Below are positions 5,818-9,068 of a stretch of 9,068 bases of DNA, one piece after another. Source of the stretch: an uncultured bacterium (GTDB lineage: Bacteria > Verrucomicrobiota > Kiritimatiellia > RFP12 > UBA1067); NCBI GenBank assembly GCA_946401765.1, contig CAMIVJ010000097.1, positions 1 to 9,068 of the forward strand, in the 5' to 3' direction. The position numbers and the translations under genes were made by a program. Positions within the stretch are counted from its first letter, which is position 1. Every line of letters begins with the position of its first letter. The notes under the pieces were generated by a model that made no database searches, was not told where the DNA came from, and saw nothing but the letters and a program-made list of their open reading frames with translations.

Positions 5818-7197
5818 TCACCCGATCCGGCAATGGGTGGGCCAGGCGTCTGCGCGGGCGAGATCCACGCGCGAGAGGAATTCGCGGAAGGGTCCGTTCT
5901 TAGCGGTGGGCGCGAAGTCGATTTTCCGCAGCGCCACGCCCTCCTGCACGAGTTCGCGCCGCACATGGTTGAGGGCGAACCACTCGATCGTACGGCCCAT
6001 CGCGCGGCAGCTCATCACGAAGTCCGTTATGCGCCCTTCGCTCGGATCCGCAATCACATAGCACACAAGCCCCATCTCGCCAAAGGCGTCGCTCACGCGG
6101 AAAGTCCACACGCGCCGCGAAGGATCGTTCACAAGAGCGCGCATCTCGTCCTCGCCGCGTCGGATCGTCGTGGCGTTGAACTGGTTCGTCTTGCCCGCCA
6201 TCTGCGCGAGGCGCGGCACGTCCGCCTCGGTGGCGCGCGCGGCGCGGCAGGTGAGCTTCAGCGACTCGAGATAGTCGTCGAGCGTGGCCGACGCGGCGGC
6301 GAGATCGCGCCGTTCTCCCTCGTCGCGGTACATTGCGGCGCGGGCGCGGTCCTCCTCCGTTGCGCCTACGGACGCGAAATACGCGGCGTCGAGTCGGCGC
6401 AGGAACTGCGCGGGATCCGCAAGATCGTCAGGAAACGGCGGCACCGCCACTCCCGGAAGATGGGCCTTCATCTGTGCGCGCTCGAAGGGATTGTCGTCTA
6501 CGAACACCACAGAATCTACGCCGAGGTTGAGCGAACGACAGGCCGCGAGGAGATTGCCGGCCTTTGGACGCCAATCCACACGAACGTCGGAGAAGTCTTC
6601 GAGCGAAAGCGGCATGTCTTCGCGCGCGAACGCCTGTGTGATCGGCGCGTCCGGCGCGGGCGGATCGTTCTTCGAGAGCAGCACCAGCAGCACGCCGCGC
6701 TCCCGCAGCGCAAGCGCGCCGCGTTGGAAATCCGCATACGGTTCTACGGCCTCCGCGCCGTCTTCCGAGATGATGCCGTTCCAAAGCGTGCCGTCCGCAT
6801 CAAGCGCGAGCACCTTCTTCGGCGCGCCGTCGAGGATGAAGAAAAACTCGTCTTCGATCGCCTTGATGGCGCGAAGCGAAAATGGCATGGCGGCGAGCTG
6901 GCGCATGCGCTCGTCCCAGAATCCGGGCGTCTCGCGCGCAAGGGCTGCGACATCTGGAGCGACAACGCGCGCGCCGGGCAGACGCGCGGCGAGCAGGGAC
7001 GCTCCCTCTTTCGCGTCTTCTCCCTCCATCACGAACATCACCGCCTCAGGCGCGAACTCATGCAGGCCGCTATTTGCGTCCAGCGCCTCCTGCCGCCACG
7101 CATCGAAGCCGGGCGCAAGGTACACCTCGTGGCCCGCACGGCGGAAGTCCTGCGCGAAGAAGTCGAGAGTCACATTGCCTAGTACAGCTATCTTCAT
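5818..7197 (-). CDS. FkbH-like HAD-IIIC phosphatase with GNAT-like C-terminal domain
   Basis: This 459-residue protein belongs to the FkbH family, whose studied members take 1,3-bisphosphoglycerate, remove the phosphate and load the glyceryl group onto a carrier protein. After an N-terminal domain (MKIAVLGNVTLDFFAQDF onward), the HAD core shows motif I LDADGTLWNG (132-141; nucleophile D133 and acid D135), motif II LLSKND (173-178, S175), K212 and motif IV VFVDDNPFER (231-240). The C-terminal part (about 318-459) is GNAT-like with KTNQFNATT (336-344), GEMGLVCY (373-380) and FVMSCRAMGRTIEW (393-406), all conserved in the family. The start at 7197 gives the normal family N-terminus and lies 7 nt after the ACP stop. 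An ATG at 7248 would add 17 atypical residues and overlap the ACP gene. No clear ribosome site is seen, so translation is probably coupled to the ACP. The protein is complete with all catalytic residues. Its acyl product here is unknown. Confidence 0.95.
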   Translation of the reverse strand: MKIAVLGNVTLDFFAQDFRRAGHEVYLAPGFDAWRQEALDANSGLHEFAPEAVMFVMEGEDAKEGASLLAARLPGARVVAPDVAALARETPGFWDERMRQLAAMPFSLRAIKAIEDEFFFILDGAPKKVLALDADGTLWNGIISEDGAEAVEPYADFQRGALALRERGVLLVLLSKNDPPAPDAPITQAFAREDMPLSLEDFSDVRVDWRPKAGNLLAACRSLNLGVDSVVFVDDNPFERAQMKAHLPGVAVPPFPDDLADPAQFLRRLDAAYFASVGATEEDRARAAMYRDEGERRDLAAASATLDDYLESLKLTCRAARATEADVPRLAQMAGKTNQFNATTIRRGEDEMRALVNDPSRRVWTFRVSDAFGEMGLVCYVIADPSEGRITDFVMSCRAMGRTIEWFALNHVRRELVQEGVALRKIDFAPTAKNGPFREFLSRVDLARADAWPTHCRIG

Positions 7198-7204
7198 GGA
7201 CAGA

Positions 7205-7432
7205 TCAGGAATTGTCTTTGGGATTGATGTACGGCGCGAAATCCGCAAGCTTGCGCAGCTGCGGCACGACGGCGAGCGGAATGGAAGTTCCGTAGCGCGC
7301 TTCGGTCTCCATCACGAGGCGAAGGTGCATCACGCTGTCCCATTCGGCCAGCGATCCGTATTCCGTCTGGGGCGTAAGCGTGCCCTTCTGCACGCCAAGC
7401 ACACCGGCGGCGAACTCGAGAAAATCATCCAT
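7205..7432 (-). CDS. Acyl carrier protein (partner of FkbH-like protein)
   Basis: This small acidic helical protein of 75 residues (80 if started at 7447) carries the phosphopantetheine attachment motif EWDSVMHLRL. The modified Ser is residue 33 from the chosen start, 38 from the longer one. The following helix LVMETEARYG is typical of carrier proteins. I chose the ATG at 7432 because GGAGGA lies exactly 7 nt upstream, better than the site before 7447, and it reduces the overlap with the SWIM gene to 8 nt (ATGGATGA). The gene directly precedes fkbH, and stand-alone ACP plus FkbH pairs are well known in polyketide extender-unit and surface-glycan acylation clusters. It probably accepts the C3 unit from FkbH. 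It is unlikely to be the fatty-acid AcpP, which has a DSL motif and a fab gene context. Confidence 0.88.
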   Translation of the reverse strand: MDDFLEFAAGVLGVQKGTLTPQTEYGSLAEWDSVMHLRLVMETEARYGTSIPLAVVPQLRKLADFAPYINPKDNS

Positions 7433-8270
7433 TTCGGATTCCTCCATGTATTCCTGATCGCAGATCTATGGATCTTCCGGCGGCGGCGTCTATGGCGACT
7501 GGGCGGACGCGCGAGTAGATGCGTGAAAGCGCCTCCTGGCAGCGCACCGCGCCACGCCAGTATGGAACAGCGCCAAGCCGCCTCACAAGAGGCGCCGCGT
7601 CGCCCGCGCCCGCTGCCGCGGCCGCGTCGAACGAGACGAGCGCCGCGCCTGGATCGGCTGATGCGCCCGTCCCTTCCGGCACAAGATCCTCCATGTCGAT
7701 TCCGCGGAGCGCGAGCAGCGCCGCAGGATGGCGCGCGATCTCCTCGCCCAGAAGAAGCAGCACAGCAACAAGATGCTTACATGGACGCGCCCAGTCGGGG
7801 CATGTACAGTGCATCTTGACGTCATACACAGGCTTCCCCTCGGCGTTCGTTCCAACCGGCGCCGCCTTCGGGAAAAGCGGCACTCCGTCCGCGCGCAGCA
7901 GGTCCTCGACCTCCGTCGGCAGATCGTCCGCCAATAGCCGCGCCACCAGCATCGGCTCGGCACGCAGCGCCGCCTCGGCACCACTCCCCTCGGGAACGGC
8001 GGTGAAGTCGAGCGAGACCTTGTATGGATCGGGACGCGATCCCGTCACGCACGCATCAACGTGCGGCCCTTCGGAGACAAGCTCAGTCACCTGCCCCGCA
8101 ATCGCGTACTGCCTTCCCCTTCCCATGCGCGCGCCAAGGCGCATTGCCTCAAGCGAGGCCACCCACCTGCGCGCCCACCATGCTGAATGCGTGAGAGTGC
8201 GCAGACCCTGCGCGCGGATGCCGTGCGCCGTGCGCGCAACGCGCAGCGGATAGCGCTTGCGGCTTCCCAT
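7425..8270 (-). CDS. SWIM zinc-finger domain protein
   Basis: This 281-residue protein has the SWIM motif CTCPDWARPCKH (155-166; ligands C155, C157, C164, H166), followed by the helix LVAVLLLLGEEI. The N-terminal part is also typical of this bacterial family: WWARRWVASLEAM (31-43), RLGARMGRGRQYA (44-56), then a strand-rich stretch ending GSRPDPYKV (77-85). SWIM domains bind DNA or protein; bacterial members of this type usually sit beside a SNF2-type helicase, which is absent here within the visible DNA. The tail after about 205 is Ala-rich and probably variable. The ATG is supported by GGAG 7 nt upstream (8278-8281). The gene starts 24 nt after the cytochrome gene and overlaps the start of the ACP gene by 8 nt, so it is likely co-transcribed. 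Its biochemical role is not established. Confidence 0.9.
   Translation of the reverse strand: MGSRKRYPLRVARTAHGIRAQGLRTLTHSAWWARRWVASLEAMRLGARMGRGRQYAIAGQVTELVSEGPHVDACVTGSRPDPYKVSLDFTAVPEGSGAEAALRAEPMLVARLLADDLPTEVEDLLRADGVPLFPKAAPVGTNAEGKPVYDVKMHCTCPDWARPCKHLVAVLLLLGEEIARHPAALLALRGIDMEDLVPEGTGASADPGAALVSFDAAAAAGAGDAAPLVRRLGAVPYWRGAVRCQEALSRIYSRVRPVAIDAAAGRSIDLRSGIHGGIRNG
7440..7445 (-). promoter_or_regulatory. Strong ribosome binding site for the acyl carrier protein gene
   Basis: GGAGGA on the minus strand is a full match to the anti-Shine-Dalgarno core. It lies 7 nt before ATG at 7432 and inside the end of the SWIM gene. It overlaps the alternative ATG at 7447, which argues against that start. 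Confidence 0.65.
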
Positions 8271-8277
8271 GGCGCAG

Positions 8278-8281
8278 CTCC
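8278..8281 (-). promoter_or_regulatory. Ribosome binding site for SWIM protein gene
   Basis: GGAG on the minus strand lies 7 nt before ATG at 8270, within the 24-nt gap after the cytochrome stop. It supports the called start. Confidence 0.6.
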
Positions 8282-8294
8282 GTGGGTCGCGCCG

Positions 8295-9068
8295 TCAGAG
8301 CGACAGCACATACTCGGCGAGATCCTTGATCTCCTCCTTGGAGAGCTTGGATGTCTCGCCGTGCTTGTCGCCGGGATTGGCGATGGTCAGCACCTCCTCC
8401 ATCGTGAGGGCGCGTCCGTCGTAAAGATACGGAGCAGTGCGCCAGCATTCGACGAGGGTGGGCGTGTCGAACTTGCGTCCCGCTTCGGTGCCGAGTCCAA
8501 GGCCAAGGTCGTAGAGCTTGAGGTCGGTCCAGAGCGCTTCGCCTGCGGGGCTCTTCGGCGAAGGCGTGTGGCAGTCGGCGCACTTGGCCTTCTTGAAGAG
8601 AACGGCGCCGCGCTTCGCGCGTTCGGAGAGCTCGCCGTTGACGAGATAGGGGCTGGGCACGGGCTTCATCGAGACGCAGTAGGCGTCGAAGCAGTGTACG
8701 TCCTCTTCAGGACGCGAGACGAACTGGATGTGCACGAGCCCCGCGCGGTTGCAGGTGTGCATGTCCTTGCGGATGCCGGTGACCATCGTGGGAGGAGTGC
8801 AGTGCGAGAATATCTCGCTCTTGGTCTGCTTGGGGTTGCCCATGCCGTCGTTGAGGAGGTCCCAGTTGAGGCCGTCCACGCGGCCGTCGGGGTGGCAGCT
8901 CGCGCAGCTCTGCCACTGCTGGAAGCACATGGAGCCGTCGTTGTAGATCATCTCGCCGCGGCGAACGCGGTCCTTGGAGAGATCTGTCTTGGGGGCCACC
9001 TGGAAGACGCGCGCGACGGCAAGCGCGTCGTCGAGGGCGAAGGTGGAGACGGCGTCGGTGAAGTAGAG
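8295..9068 (-). CDS. Di-haem cytochrome c peroxidase-like domain protein, 5' end cut by window edge
   Basis: The frame is open from the right edge to TGA at 8295-8297 (257 residues seen). The N-terminus is outside; the GTG at 8999 is internal, since the 23 upstream codons in frame read LYFTDAVSTFALDD and so on, like the last blade of a beta-propeller. Two c-type haem sites are visible: CASCH (fragment residues 55-59) and CADCH (163-167). FDTPTLVECWRTAPYLYDGRALTMEEVL (around 201-227) matches the conserved element near the second haem in bacterial di-haem peroxidase (CcpA/MauG) relatives, with Tyr where many have His in PYxHDG. The region NWDLLNDGMGNPKQTKS between the haems is also typical of propeller-cytochrome proteins. 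It would be periplasmic or surface-exposed and act in electron transfer or peroxide reduction; the signal peptide must lie outside the window. Peroxidase activity is unproven. It is the first visible gene of the leftward block. Confidence 0.9.
   Translation of the reverse strand, partial: LYFTDAVSTFALDDALAVARVFQVAPKTDLSKDRVRRGEMIYNDGSMCFQQWQSCASCHPDGRVDGLNWDLLNDGMGNPKQTKSEIFSHCTPPTMVTGIRKDMHTCNRAGLVHIQFVSRPEEDVHCFDAYCVSMKPVPSPYLVNGELSERAKRGAVLFKKAKCADCHTPSPKSPAGEALWTDLKLYDLGLGLGTEAGRKFDTPTLVECWRTAPYLYDGRALTMEEVLTIANPGDKHGETSKLSKEEIKDLAEYVLSL

Noticed and set aside
5770..5841. Inverted repeat CCCACCC / GGGTGGG as a terminator
   Set aside because: The arms are 58 nt apart, one lies inside the fkbH coding end, and no T-run follows.
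5815..7182. Long plus-strand open frame (455 codons) opposite fkbH
   Set aside because: It is Arg/His/Glu-rich with no family signature and lies antisense to a gene with full HAD motifs; a high-GC shadow frame.
6284..7819. Long plus-strand open frame (511 codons) across the fkbH, ACP and SWIM genes
   Set aside because: It spans three real genes on the other strand, is Ser/Arg/Ala-rich and lacks any recognisable domain.
8295..8999. GTG at 8999 as the true start of the cytochrome gene
   Set aside because: The frame stays open to the window edge with propeller-like sequence, and there is no signal peptide after the GTG although c-type haem attachment needs export.

Overview
The window is GC-rich, densely coding bacterial DNA, probably from a Gram-negative member of the PVC superphylum (Kiritimatiellota, Lentisphaerota or Verrucomicrobiota). 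That placement is an inference from the gene types: a Tat-leader-like aldo/keto reductase with a ferredoxin-type tail, a di-haem cytochrome of the kind fused to beta-propellers, a secreted beta-helix protein, and an O-antigen-ligase-family protein. No rRNA or other marker is present to settle it. No tRNA, rRNA, CRISPR array, transposase or phage gene is visible.

Layout. Eight protein genes cover almost everything, in three blocks. Block 1 (minus strand, read right to left, 3987 to 1) holds S-adenosylhomocysteine hydrolase (ahcY), then a multi-pass Wzy_C/O-antigen ligase-family protein, then an aldo/keto reductase cut by the left edge. Gaps are 19 nt and 1 nt, so this is very likely one operon. 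It is driven by an extended -10 promoter facing left from the 212-nt intergenic region at 3988-4199. Block 2 (plus strand, 4200-5723) is a single secreted right-handed beta-helix (pectate-lyase-superfamily) protein with its own leftward-facing neighbour and a candidate promoter. Block 3 (minus strand, 9068 to 5818) holds the C-terminal part of a di-haem cytochrome c peroxidase-like protein, a SWIM zinc-finger protein, a small acyl carrier protein and an FkbH-type HAD-IIIC phosphatase/GNAT-like protein. These are spaced by 24 nt, an 8-nt overlap and 7 nt.

How the genes may work together. The ACP and FkbH pair is a recognised module for loading a glycolytic C3 unit onto an acyl carrier protein, but no ketosynthase, dehydrogenase or acyltransferase partner lies in the window, so the end product is unknown. 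The SWIM and cytochrome genes upstream have no obvious functional link to it. AhcY recycles S-adenosylhomocysteine after methyl transfer; its tight linkage to a surface-glycan polymerase/ligase and a reductase is unusual.

The most unusual non-coding feature is the 94-bp gap between the convergent beta-helix and fkbH genes (5724-5817). It consists almost entirely of two different 7-nt tandem repeat tracts, five units each. Their cores (GTTTC and GAGAC) are complementary in the plus-strand RNA if one G-U pair is allowed.
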